Made by a program: the position numbers and the translations under genes. From Gari tellinella (taxonomy: Eukaryota; Mollusca; Bivalvia; Cardiida; Psammobiidae), in assembly GCA_922989275.2 (NCBI GenBank), contig OV277866.1:79644328-79708327 (forward strand): DNA of 64,000 bases, given 5' to 3'. This document shows, one piece after another, positions 11,500 through 23,500 of the stretch. How positions within the stretch are numbered: the stretch's first letter is position 1; every line of letters begins with the position of its first letter. The notes beneath the pieces were generated by a model. It did no database searches and had not been told where the DNA came from. It saw nothing but the letters and a program-made list of their open reading frames with translations.

Positions 11500-13443
11500 C
11501 ACTCACCGAGAGGGTTTATAGGGACCTTCACGTATGTGTGTGTAATTGTTTTTTGTGCGTCAGTACGTGATGCTTTTTGTCTGGAGCATATATCTTCTTC
11601 CACATTAGCTAGGGACACCAAATTTGTTGTGTGAGTACATCTTGGGATTTCGGAGAGTCACATACTACTTTCAGGACACTATGACATTGACCTCAATTTT
11701 TCAAAAAAGCTTGTCAGGAGCATATCTTCTGTACTGTATCAGTGAGGAATACCAAATTTGGTGTGTGAGTACATCGTGGGAAAGCGTAGTGTTGCATACT
11801 ACTTTGAGGTCCATGTAACCTTAACCTTGTCTTTTGACCTCAATTGTTAAATGTTTGTATGCATGTAACTCATTTTTTCTGGAGTATATTTCCTTTACCG
11901 CATCAGCTCAAAATAGTAAATTTGTTGTGTTAGTACTTCTTGGGATGGCGGAGTGCCGCAACCTACTTTAAGGTCACTGTGACCTTGACCTTTACCTTTG
12001 GCCTTATTTTTTTTTTGAATGCTTCTCCGGAGAATATCTTTGGTACCAGTAACCTTATCAGCTAGGAATAGCAAATTTGGTGTTTGAGTACATCATGGGA
12101 AGGCATAGTTTCACATGCTACTTTAATGTCACTGTGAACTTGACCATTGACTTCAATTGTAAAATATGTGATTGTTTGTATGTATGCAACTCATTTTGTC
12201 CGAAGTATTTCCACATTTGCTAGGGACACCAGATTTGTTGTGTAAGTAGATCTTGAGATGGAGGAGTGCCCCATACTAATGTTAGGTGACCTTGACCTTT
12301 GACCTTAATTTTTATAAAAATAGCTTGTGCAGAGCATATCTTCTGTACTGCCTCAGCTAGGAATAACAAATTTGGTGTGTGGGTATGTCATGGAATGGCG
12401 GAGTATTGCATACTACTTTTAGGTGACCTTGACCTTTGACCTCAATTGTAAAATGTTTGTATGTATGTAACGCATTATGTCCAGAGTATTTCCATATAAG
12501 CTAGGGACACCAATTGTGTTGTGTGAGTACATCTTGGGATGGTGGGGTGTTGCCTGCTACTTTAAGGTGACCTTCACCTTTGACCTCAATTGCAAAATAT
12601 ACGAGTGTATGTTTGTATGTATGTATGTAACTCATTTTGTCGGGTGTATATCCAAATTAGCTAGGGACACCAAATTTGTTGTGTGAGTACATCTTTGGAT
12701 GGCAGGGTGTTGCATGCTACTTCGAGAGCATTGTAACCTTGACCTTTGACCATCATCTTTTTTTTTTAAAAAAATTGTCCAAACCATATCTTCTGTACTG
12801 CATCAGCAAGGAAAAGCAAATTGGGTGTGTGAGTACATCATGAGATTGCGGGGTGTCCTATACTACATTACAGTCACTGTGACCTTGACCTCTATTATAA
12901 AATGTATGTATGTAGCTCATTTTGTTCAGAGTATATTTCCTTTTCCACGTTACTTCACACACATATTCACAGACATCACTCCTACTTCTTTGAAGTCACT
13001 GTGACCTTGACTTTTGACCTCAATTATAAAATATACGAGTGTATGTTTTTATATGTATGTAACTCATTTTGTCCAGAATATTTCCATATTAGCTATGGAC
13101 ACCATATTTGTTGTGTTAGTACATCTTGGGATGGCAGGGTGTTGTTTGCTACTTTGAGGACTCTGTGACCTTGACCTTTGACACTCATCTTTAAAAAAAA
13201 ATGACCAGAGCATATCTTCTGTACCTTATCAGCTAGGAAAAGCAAATTGGCTGTGTGAGTACATCATGGGATTGCGGAGTGTGGTATACTACTTTAAGGT
13301 CACAGTGACCTTGACCTTTGACCTCAATTGTAAAATGTATGTTTGTATGTATGTAACTCATTTTGTCCAGAGTATATATCCTTTACCACATTAGCTAGGA
13401 TTAGCAAATATGTTGTGTGAGTACATGTTGGTATGGTGGAGTG
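11500..13443 (+). repeat. Diverged tandem array rich in nuclear-receptor half-sites
   Basis: Units of roughly 130-160 bp alternate phrases like GGTGTGTGAGTACATC, CATACTACTTTAAGG, TGTGACCTTGACCTTTGACC and GTATGTAACTCATTTTGTCC. The core AGGTCANNNTGACCTTGACCTTTGACCT is present in degraded or perfect form about a dozen times. Perfect cases are at 11971-11985 and 13297-13324. The array resumes at 15526 after a 2.1-kb insertion. Open frames here come from the periodicity. Confidence 0.75.
13297..13324 (+). promoter_or_regulatory. Composite ERE-like palindrome plus DR1-like site
   Basis: 13297-13311 reads AGGTCACAGTGACCT, identical to the classical estrogen-response palindrome. 13312-13324 reads TGACCTTTGACCT, whose complement is a perfect DR1 (AGGTCA-A-AGGTCA). 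The junction also contains TCAAGGTCA on the minus strand, an ERR/SF-1-type extended half-site. Sequence match only; any activity is inference. Confidence 0.5.
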
Positions 13444-13731
13444 ACTGAGTCACTGGCACCAGAGTCATGGACTAAGATGCTCTGCCATCAGATGTTGTGC
13501 TGACTGGGGACTTGAATCAGTTCAAGTCTTCAGTCAGCAGCATCTGTCATTTTAAACCATGAGTCCAGCAGTTATGTTTTTATTCTGATTTTTATCTTTT
13601 CACCCTAGTATTTTAACCCTATCAGCTTTACCCCCTTACTGCCTTATCTTTTATCTGTTCTTATTTCCACTAATAGGCACTTGGCGCGCAACTGCTCGAA
13701 ATTACCCGTGAGGGTGTGAGCAGAAACCACG

Positions 13732-13759
13732 AGATAGATAGATAGATAGATAGATAGAC
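13732..13759 (+). repeat. (GATA)n microsatellite
   Basis: Seven or so GATA/TAGA repeats inside the 2.08-kb insertion. Confidence 0.9.
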
Positions 13760-14227
13760 TTATAATATGTGTGTATTTACATTTAGATGCATTTTTATTT
13801 CTTATACATACAGAGAAGAATATATATACACACACAGACATAATAAGTCTATGAATGTGGTGTCAGTGGTTAGAACTGTATCTACCGGTAAGCAATGTAT
13901 ACTATATATGAAGGCGGAAATCTTGATGTGTACGCTCTATAGTCTCTATCTACTAGATTCTGGATGTAGAACCTTTTTTCCGTTCTGTTAGCAACGTCTT
14001 TTGTATGGGAATGGAAATAAAAATAAAAATAAAAATGTGAGTTGACTCTAGATATGCCTCTACCTACCGGTCTGCTATTTTTTACTATAAGATCTATTAG
14101 ATATAGATTCTTGATCTATAAGATGTTCCCCCAAACGTTAGCAATGTCTATCGTATGGGATTGGAATAACAAAACAAGAAAACAGCTTTTTTTTTTTTTC
14201 TTTTTTTTTTATAAATCTATCACGATG

Positions 14228-15310
14228 AGCTTCTACTGGTCTGTTGATCTACTATTATAAGACCATGGTATGTAACCAATTCTACACCGTGTCACTTCAA
14301 CCACAAGAATAATTATCTAAAACGCATTCAATCCAAACCAAATCTTTTGCAATCCATAGATAAGATATTTTTCTATCCAAAATACACTTCTTCGACGGTT
14401 GATTTGAATACGCAACTACAAGAATCAAGATTGAAGCCGGTATTTTACCAAACAGGGATTTCCTCCACCCCCTAGCTTCCGGTTTAGACGAAATGAAAGT
14501 AAAGTTTGCGACGAGCGATTTGATTGGCTGATTGAAAAAAGAATGTATATACCGGAAAGATGTGTAAATATATATCGTTCTCATGATTTTTGGTTGAAAT
14601 TGTTAATCATGCAGTTATTAAAGTCTTGCATTAATATAAGTTCAGCACAATTGTGCACAATGTGACGCTGTAATCAGTAGTTTATTCATTTCGACAGAAG
14701 TGCGGGAAGACGCTCGCGCGAATGACGTCAAGTACAGAAAACGTTATTCTTTCCAAATAAACGCGTTTATACTAATACTATTATTTCATTTGCAAACCAT
14801 TTGGAGGCTGATCAGACACCAGGTATAACCAGGCGTCTGACTAGGCTCCAAATTGTTTGCCATTGAGATTAAAATTAATACTAAAAAATAGTAAAAAGCT
14901 GTCATTCAATACATTTTAGTGACATTCGTTTGCGTTTTGTTTGCGATTAAGCGGGAAAGAATAACGTATTGTCTACTGTACGGGAATACTCTCGCGTGAA
15001 TTATTCAGCCAATGAAATGTGCGCTTACAAACGCTTTAACTTGACCCAAGGTCAACCGGAAGCTAGGGGGTGGAGGAAATCCCTGTTTGGTAAAATACCG
15101 GCTTCAATCTTGATTTTTGTAGTTGCGTATTCAAATCAACCATCGAAGAAATGTATTTTGGATAGAAAAATATCTTATCTATGGACTGCAAAATATTTGG
15201 TTTCAAATGAATGCATTTTAGTAGGTAATTTGTGTGGTTGAAGTGACACGGTGTAGAATTGGTTACACACCATGGTCTTATAATAATAGATAGCAGACAG
15301 GTAGATGCCA
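14228..15310. repeat. Foldback with two arms of about 260 bp
   Basis: The left arm (about 14228-14490) and right arm (about 15052-15310) are inverted copies: GTGTCACTTCAACCAC versus GTGGTTGAAGTGACAC, and CCTCCACCCCCTAGCTTCCG versus CGGAAGCTAGGGGGTGGAGG. Both arms stay open in a matching frame, but nothing else supports coding. The loop contains a decayed family D MITE (14735-14966). Confidence 0.75.
14735..14966. mobile_element. Family D MITE, decayed, in the foldback loop
   Basis: ACGTTATTCTTTCC and AATAAACGCGTTTA on the left, GCGGGAAAGAATAACGT on the right. The central hairpin is CAAACCATTTGGAGGCTGAT with its inverse. Confidence 0.55.
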
Positions 15311-15591
15311 ATAGTCAACCCATATAGATTTTTTTTTTATTTTGATTTTTTTTTAATTTTTTTTTTTTAAATTTCAATGCAATAACATAGACATTGCTAA
15401 TCGGTGGGGAAAAATCTTTTAGATATAGATCACTGGCACCAGAGTCATGGACTTTTTATGTGTATGTTTTCTTTATCTATACCTCTACCGATATATATTA
15501 TAAGTCCACGACTCTGGTGCCAGTGGGTGGAGTGTCACATACTACTTTTCAGTCCCTGTGACCTTGACCTTTTACTCCATAATCAGTTTTT

Positions 15592-16700
15592 AGCTCGCCT
15601 GTTCGAAGAACAGCAGAGCTAATGTCATACCGTGGGCGTGAGCGTGGCCAAGGTTAAAGTTTTTTGGACGGGTTGTTTTAAAGCTTAATATTTGTGCTAG
15701 GGTGCTGAAATTTTGTATGGAGGTTCATTTGGGGCTAAACATTGATGTTATGAAATTGGAATTTAAAAATAAATTAAATTTATGTCAATTTTCAACATGT
15801 TTTGGACTTAGGTTTTTCGACTTCAAATCACCACGTTAAAGTTTTTTGGACGGGTTGTTTTAAAGCTTAATATTTGTGCTAGGGTGCTGAAATTTTGTAT
15901 GGAGGTTCATTTGGGGCTAAACATTGATGTTATGAAATTGGAATTTAAAAATAAATTAAATTTATGTCAATTTTCAACATGTTTTGGACTTAGGTTTTTC
16001 GACTTCAAATCACCACGTTAAAGTTTTTTGGACGGGTTGTTTTAAAGCTAAATATTTGTGCTAGGGTTATGAAATTTTGTATGGAGGTTCATTTGGGGTT
16101 AAACATTGATGTTATGATGTTGGAATTTAAAAATAATTTTAATTTATGTCAATTTTCGACATGTTTGGGACTTTGGACTACAAACCACCAGGTTAAAGTT
16201 TTTTGGACGGGTTGTTTTAAAGTTTAATACTTGTGCTAGGGTGCTGAAATTTTGTATGGAGGTTCATTAGGGGTCAAAAATTGATGTGATGAAGTTGAAA
16301 TTTAAAATAATTTTAATTTTTGTAAATATTTGACACGCTTTGGACTTAGGTGTTTTCCTACTAAACACCAGGTTAAAGTTTTTTGGACGGGTTGCTGTAT
16401 AGTTTAATACTTGTGCTAAGGTGCTGAAATTTTGTATGTAGGTTCATTAGGAGTCAAACATTGATGTTATGAAGATGAAATTTAAAAATAATTTTAATAT
16501 TTGTCAATTTTTGACACGATTTGGACTTAGTTGTTTTGACTTCAAATCACCAGGTTAAAGGTTGCACGAGTTGTTTAAAGTTTAATGAAACTAGACTAAG
16601 ACTCAACATTAATTTAATAATAGTTCTAAACTGAAAATTGATTTTCTTTTGATACAAGATGTTTTTTAGACTTAAACTTTAAACAGGCGAGCATCAGGTG
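15592..16700 (+). mobile_element. Helentron-like element with 186-bp tandem core (H6)
   Basis: Starts after a T run with AGCTCGCCTGTTCGAAGAACAG. The core is five units of about 186 bp starting near GGTTAAAGTTTTTTGGACGG. The first two units are nearly identical and later ones diverge. It ends around AGGCGAGCATCAGG. The 3' hairpin is not clear. Confidence 0.55.
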
Positions 16701-16739
16701 GCTTTGACACCCATTTCTGGTTTGTTTTAAGGACAGATA

Positions 16740-16850
16740 GTCGATGGTCACTTTTAGAAGGTTGGAAGTAAAGCAGAAAGTATCTGTTAATTGTTCAGTC
16801 TGCTTTAAGCTGCCATCTGGAAAGATACTGGAAATACATGTCATATTTTG
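16740..16850. mobile_element. Family A MITE fragment
   Basis: GGTTGGAAGTAAAGCAGAAAG and CAGTCTGCTTTAAGCTGCC form the remains of the A hairpin. Confidence 0.4.
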
Positions 16851-16889
16851 TATCCAGGAATTCGTATCTTGGAACTACTTTTCTTGGTC

Positions 16890-17034
16890 AGGTGTTAAAC
16901 CCTATGGTGTCACTACTCACTGGAATCGTCTCTTCAAGGCAATCCAATGAGTTGTAACAATATAGGGTTTTGTGATGAAATGAGTGAGAAAATGTTTGTT
17001 CGTTCAGTTCACTCCCTCTTATCTGGAGCCCTTT
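16890..17034. mobile_element. Family B MITE, left end missing
   Basis: AACCCTATGGTGTCACTACTC and its inverse, then CCCTCTTATCTGGAGCCC. It ends about 28 bases before the 3' splice site of the PCGF6-like 5' exon. Confidence 0.55.
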
Positions 17035-17062
17035 AACACATTTTATTTGTTTAATGTTTCAG

Positions 17063-17132
17063 GTGTTTTGATTAACATATCTACAAAACAACAACACAAG
17101 CAAAGGGACAGATTTCAATCACATGATTAGAT
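17063..17132 (+). other. 5' UTR part of the first visible PCGF6-like exon
   Basis: TTTAATGTTTCAG at 17050-17062 looks like a 3' splice site, so an upstream non-coding exon is likely. The alternative is that transcription starts nearby. The promoter was not located. Confidence 0.4.
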
Positions 17133-17152
17133 ATGGAACAGGAAGAGGATAA
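17123..17152 (+). other. Overlapping upstream ORF
   Basis: An ATG at 17123 opens a nine-codon frame ending TAA at 17152, out of frame with and overlapping the main ATG at 17133. Overlapping uORFs usually lower translation of the main frame; here that is inference. Confidence 0.4.
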
Positions 17153-17597
17153 TGTGCCAAAACTTGAAGATTCTGTGAAACTAGTTCATGATGAGTCCTC
17201 TAATGAATCAGCGTTGCTTAACCTATACTGTGATAGTAACCCAGCCATGGAGTCCGACGAGGCTTCAATGCCAATTTTGTGTGGAAAAAGCAATGAGAAC
17301 ACCACAAGAAAATCACTAGATTTTGCTAATGTTGAGGAATTACTAGCTGCAAAATCTGGAGACATTGAAACAGAGTATGATAAGCATAAAGCAGCTTGGG
17401 GGATAAATGACAATGAACAGGTATTGCTTAACGCAGAGCAAGTTGAACAGGATACAGAAAGAAAGGATGGAGATAGTAATAATGCTGCTGATGGGGGCAT
17501 CTACAGTGATGTTCAGATAAGAACTATAGAAATACCTGACGATGAGGATTTGTTTGATTTTCAAGCAGTGAACAAGGAGAATAACAAGAGGTTAAAG
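17133..17597 (+). CDS. PCGF6: PCGF6-like coding exon 1 (residues 1-155)
   Basis: Starts MEQEEDNVPKLEDSVK. Acidic and Ser/Asn-rich, no domain seen. Ends AAG|GTAAAT in phase 0. The frame runs on into the intron to 17687, so the donor rather than a stop defines the end. Confidence 0.75.
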
Positions 17598-20500
17598 GTA
17601 AATTATGATTGTTTATTTATGCTTTTCGATGGATTCAAGCAGTGGGATTATCGTCGCTCATGCTTCTTTTATGAGTTTTCCCCATAGGGCTCCCCAAGAA
17701 TCGTAGTCAATCGTGTCTTACCGTTCAATTCCGGCAGTACGTTTTGTCGCGAACCACTCAACGGAAGAACACGAATCCAAGATCAGAAGTAACGACGTAA
17801 TTCCGTTGACGTCAAATCAATAAATAAGTGACGTCATTGTACTGCCAACTGTCACGCACATGTGTTGGATATAAAGCTTGGGGCTCAACACGGGATAAAT
17901 AGTGTACTTTCGCTTTCAATTGCCAAATAATTTCGTTTAAAAAGTGGCTTAAAAGCATAAATAAAAAGAATGACTGTATTTTTTCAGTGTAAGATTGAAT
18001 TGAATCCATTTCATGAACATCAGACTGTTATATATTCACGAGTGGCTTCGCCACTCGTGAAAATATAACGTCTGATGTTCACTCAATGGATAAAATTTCG
18101 ATCTTACACTGAAAAAAACAATTATCCTCTATTTAACACTTTGCTCCATAGCCAGTTTCTAGTTTTGAAGTTAAGTGACCACTTAAAGCAGTGGACAGTA
18201 AAGAAGAATGTGTCTTAAGGCACATTTTGCTTTACTTTCAGCCTGCTTTAAGCTTGTATTTACTAGAATATAGAAAAAAAATCTTATGATACCTAATCAT
18301 GGCTTAATAAAATTGAATTCTTTGCTTCAGTTGAATAAAGTAATTGCTTGCCTTAGAAAGGCATTTCTATGGAGTAAAGGCAGGAATCCAGATTATAAAT
18401 TTATAATGGGAGTATTTCAAAAAATAAAATCTTTATGTCTGCATTAAATCCCATGGTGTCAATACTCATTAGAATAGTCTTTTCGAGACGATTCTAATTA
18501 GTAGTAACACCATTTGATTTGGTGCAAAAATGAGTGAAAAAACGTTGCATTTGTCAGTTTATTTGATCTTATCTGAAGCCCTGGTTAAGGTAGCTGTTTA
18601 CGATTGATACTGCAAGCGGATTTTTCTATTTAATTGTCGTGATTTATGATTTTCCCCCCAATTTTATAGATGACAGATTAATAGAATCAAGCACGGCTTC
18701 TGGTCAAGACGGACGAGTCTAGACCCGAGGTTTGTCTGTTCCCAGTCGGAATCGAGCTTTAGCGAGATTCCGACAGGAAGAGACAAACCGAGGGTCTAGA
18801 CTCGTCCGTCTTGACCAGAAGCCGTGCTTGATTATTTTTCTCGCTTAAAATACCTCTTAAAACGAGTATATTAAAGGATTTGTAAAGACCTACTTTTTTC
18901 CCGTATCACACATTCCATATCCAATAGCAACAAACAGCTGTTTGAAGGTCGCGCTATTTCAGCTTGGCTTTGACATCTATTTGTACACACGTTTTAAGAA
19001 GAAAACGTGTCCAACTTTAGATCATAACTCAGAAATACAAACGGTTTTTATTGAATCCAAGCGGTTTTGAATAGTTTAAGTTATCGAAACGATCATTTCT
19101 TCCTTTATATACGTTCTACTTCACAATGACGTCACATAAGAACGTGACGTTACGCGGATACTCAATCATTTGAAACAATCAACAAAAACAACATAAATCA
19201 CTGTTTAAACACCGGATCATTGAATTGTCGAAAGCCACAGCCAGTGTAGAGTTTACTGTAAAATTGTCGATTACATTTCTCTCTGTGAACGTAGCTTGAG
19301 GTCAAATTTTAGTTTTAAGGTTTTTCTGTAAGAGTTACCTCCCGTTCCCTTGCTTAAACCCATTCGGGCGGAAGAATACCGTACCAGACAAGGTTTGCCG
19401 CACTGCTATTTATAGTAACAAAATGTGGTCTAGCACCCCCAAAAAGCGAGAAGAAAATGGTACACATCCCATAAGAATATGCCAATTTACAAAAAATATT
19501 TTAATTTTTTACGATTTTATAAGAACATTGAAATTTTTTTTCAAAGAACGATATCAAAGCCATCTTTATTTGTAACATTATTAAAATTACCCAAAATACT
19601 CTTTATAAACATATCTAGGGATGTTGTCTCAGATTTTTAAAATACCGCTTCAAACCTTTGTTATGTAACATCAAAGTTTTTTTACGGTTTAAAGTCAACC
19701 ACTATTACGTAACGCTTTATAACGGACCATTGGAGCTTCTTATACAATTTCTGAGACACTGTTCCCTCGGGGAGATAATACCCTTTCATCTGCTTCAAAC
19801 CGCACGAAAATCGAACCCCAACTGCGAAAGTTAGGGGTGTTCAAAAATACCGCTTGTTTCAAAATATGTAATGCCGGTAACTTCAATTAACTGACTGATG
19901 TGTCAATTAGGCTCTCGTGACCACCCGGTATTCAACTAAGACCTTCTTTTTCAACAAAATACATGACCCAGCTTATGATCAACCATTTCATTAAACTCCG
20001 CCCCAAATTAACAAAGCCAATCATATAAAAATAACGATTTTAATATGGTAAAAGTCGTAAATCACCTCTGACAGCTTCGGATTAAACCACCTATCTAGTC
20101 ACGTAATCTACGCAATTGAGGCACCCAGCGGGGATTCTGACGCTTGATTTACCGGTAAAATGACCGAGAAAGCAAGAGAGAATTTGGTAACTTGTGGAAA
20201 ATACCTTTATCTATCAGGATTTGTAAAAAAGTATGAAACGACTATTTTACCATTTATTTCGTAAAACGCTACCTTAAGGGTTAATTTTGTTAACATTTTG
20301 TAACAATTATAGTTACAGCCTAGTGGTGACCTTGAAAAGACAGAGCTGTATAAATATCTGACAGAGAGTGACATTGCCCAGCTCAGGTCGTTAGAGGTCA
20401 CACCCAGTCAGTCGAGGCATGATTCTGGGGAGAGTGAACAGTCCGATGCATCGGATGGATACATGTCTGAAGTGTCTTTGGATGCGACAGTAAATAAACA

Positions 20501-23500
20501 GGAACAGAATGAAACATTGGATAGGTATGTTATTAACCCTTCACTCTTTCCTCCTTTAAATTTTAAATGGACAATTCCAGTTTCCATTTAAGTGTAGTCT
20601 ATTTCTGACTTTTAAGGGTTGATTTTGTCAATGTTTGGCTTTATGACAAACAGTGAAGACCCTGATCAGAGGGCTCCTAGGAGCCCTCTGATCTGGGTCT
20701 TCACTGTTTGCATAGGACAAGTGTACTATTGACATGTACACTGTTTGCAAAGGACGCCAATATGCGGGACTAGGGTTCAAAGGGTTAATTACTCCGTAAA
20801 TACACCTTTTAAGTTTTACCCTTTTGATTTATTCTTCATCTGGAAAAATAGTTCCACTCTATACAGTCATGAATATGTATCATAAGAAATATTTCCTATT
20901 TCTCACATAACTACCCCTGTTTTCTATAGCGAACAACGATGACGAATATCCTTATCTCCAACATGTGTAAGATGTCAGATCCTATATATCCTAGCAGGTA
21001 GTAACTTAAAGCAGGCTGAAATAAAAGAAGGATGCACATGAAGGGGCATTATGCTTTACTTCCAATCTGTTCACCTGTCCTCAAACTAGAAACATGCTTT
21101 AGGGTAAAGGGTAAAGTTTAGGTTACCAAAGCAAATCTTGAGTATTTTCCCTTTACATATTTTGCCTAAAATTAAAAAGATCTTTATTCACACACTAACT
21201 TTAACATAATGTACTAGGTCTAAAATGTTTTTCCACGCTGGTGATTGTATATTCCACATATTTTCTTTTACGCCCAAACACGACTGAAAGGGTTAGGGGG
21301 GTATATTGTTTTCTACCTCACTCGAGTTTTAGCTAAACCTATAGAAACTTTGTAAACATGCAAATGGACAAGCCTCATTTGCATATACCAACGTACCATG
21401 TACATTACACACAGTATCTTGGTAATGTTTAATTAACAACCTGTTTGTAACGGGGCTCTTTGTTGTTGAAATTTAAAAAAGGGCTTTGCCTTGAAGGTCA
21501 ACTCTTTACTCCATTAGTATGGCTTTAATTTACTCATTGACTGAAGAAAATAGTTTCATTTTATACACTGTAACAGTAATTAAAGTGCAACTCCTATATC
21601 CTAGCAGATAGTGTTAGACTTATTGCAGGTTGAAAGAACAGCAGAATGGGCATTACAGCACATTCTGCTGTACTTTGAACCTGCTTTAAGACTGGTCACC
21701 TGTCTTCAAAACTTGGTAAGACTATGGGGTAAAGGGTTAATTAGGGCCAACAGTAATGCAGAAACCTTCGAGTCTCTCAGACAGTGTCATAACTAGTTAC
21801 TCAAGCCATTACCCCATAAAGACACTATTTTACGCTTTTTAGCTCACCTGGCACGAAGTGCCAAGGTGAGCTATTGTGATCGCCCTGTGTCCGTCGTCGT
21901 CCGTCGTCAAACTTTTTGTTCAAAGATCTTCTTCTTAGAAACCACTGGGCCAATTTCATCAAAACTTCATAGGATTGTTCCTTGTAGGGTACTCTCTCAG
22001 ATTTCTTCAAATATAGGTAATCCAATTGAAATTGTGGTTGCCATGGCAACCAATTGAAAAAACTTTAAAAATCTTCTTGTCAAAAACTACTGGTCCGAAT
22101 TGAAAATAATTTTACCCAAATGTGCCATTGGTGACCCTCTATCAGATTTCTTAAAATAATTTTCCTATCTTGAAAAACATGGCCGCCAGTGGGTTGGGCA
22201 GATTTTCCTTATATGGCTATATAGTGAAAACTTAAAAAATCTTCTTGTCAAAAACTAGTGGTCCGATTTGAAAGTAATTTTATGCAAATGATCCATGGGT
22301 GACCCTCTACCATATTTTTTAAAATTATTTTGATATCTAAAAAAACATGGCCGCCAGTGGGTGGGGCAAAATTTCCTTATGTTACTGTATAGTAAAAACT
22401 TTAAAAATCTTCTTCTCTGAAACTACTAGTTCAAATTAAAAATAATTTAATACAAATGGTCAATTGATGATCTTTTACCAGATTTCTTAAAATCATTTTA
22501 TCTAAAAAAAACATGGCCGCCAGTGGGTGGGGCAAGTTTTCCTTATGTTACTGTATAGTAAAAACTTTCAAAATCTTCTTCTCTGAAACTACTGGTCCAA
22601 ATTAAAAATAATTTTGCAGAAATGGTCAATTGATGATCCTCTACCAGATTTCTTAAAATCATTTTGTTATCTTAAAAAACATGGCCGCCAGTGGGTGGGG
22701 CATGTTACTGTATAGTAAAAACTTTAAAAATCTTCTTCTCTGAAACTACTTATTCAAATTCAAAATAATTTTACACAAATGGTTAATTGATGACCCTCTA
22801 CCAGATATCTTAAAATCATTTTGTTATCTAAAAAACATGACCGCCAGTGGGTGGGACAAGTTTTCCTTATATTTCTGTATAGAAAAACTTTCAAAAAAAA
22901 TTCTCTGAAACTATTGGTCCTGATTTAAGAATTATTTTACACAAATAATGATTCATGGGTTACCCTTTGCCAGGTTTCTTCAAATAATCTTCCTAGCTCA
23001 AACAACATGGCCACCAGTGGGTGGAGGTGAATAAGTGAAAACTTAATCATAACTGGTCGATTTACATGACCGTAATCATGGATACCAGGTGAGCGATTTA
23101 GGGCCGCATGCGGCTCTTGTTATTAAAATCCTCCACTGAAGAAAACGGATCTATTTTATACAGTTATGAATATGTAGTACCATAAGAACTATTTTCTAAA
23201 TTCTAGCAGATGATAGCTTAATGCAGGCTGAAAGTAAAGCAGCTTTCAACCTCAGGGCTCGAACTTCGTTCTTGCGAACTCGCAAAATGCGAGTGGAATT
23301 TTGAAAATGCGAGCTGAAAAATTCAGCACTTGAAAAAAATTGCGAGTGTATATTTTGATGTTCAGACATTCCAAAATGTAAGGTTAAATTGGTAAAGACG
23401 AACACAGTGTCTAACCCTTCTTATAAATAATTATCGCCTTTCGCCCATTCTGTTCTTTTCGTATCTCGGCTATTTATAACTTCGGGAAACCCAGCACTGA

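Larger units (their letters stand above)
13444..15525. mobile_element. 2.08-kb insertion splitting the half-site array
   Basis: GGTGGAGTG occurs at 13435-13443 and at 15526-15534, so it looks like a 9-bp target duplication. The left side carries CACTGGCACCAGAGTCATGG at 13451; the right end carries the inverse (ACTCTGGTGCCAGTG). Seven extra bases sit outside the left repeat. The array resumes in register after the insertion. The interior holds the foldback at 14228-15310. Confidence 0.6.

Noticed and set aside
14297..15241. Similar frames in the two foldback arms (RGWRKSLFGKIPASILI) as a conserved peptide
   Set aside because: Similarity is explained by the inverted DNA repeat; no start, splice or domain evidence.
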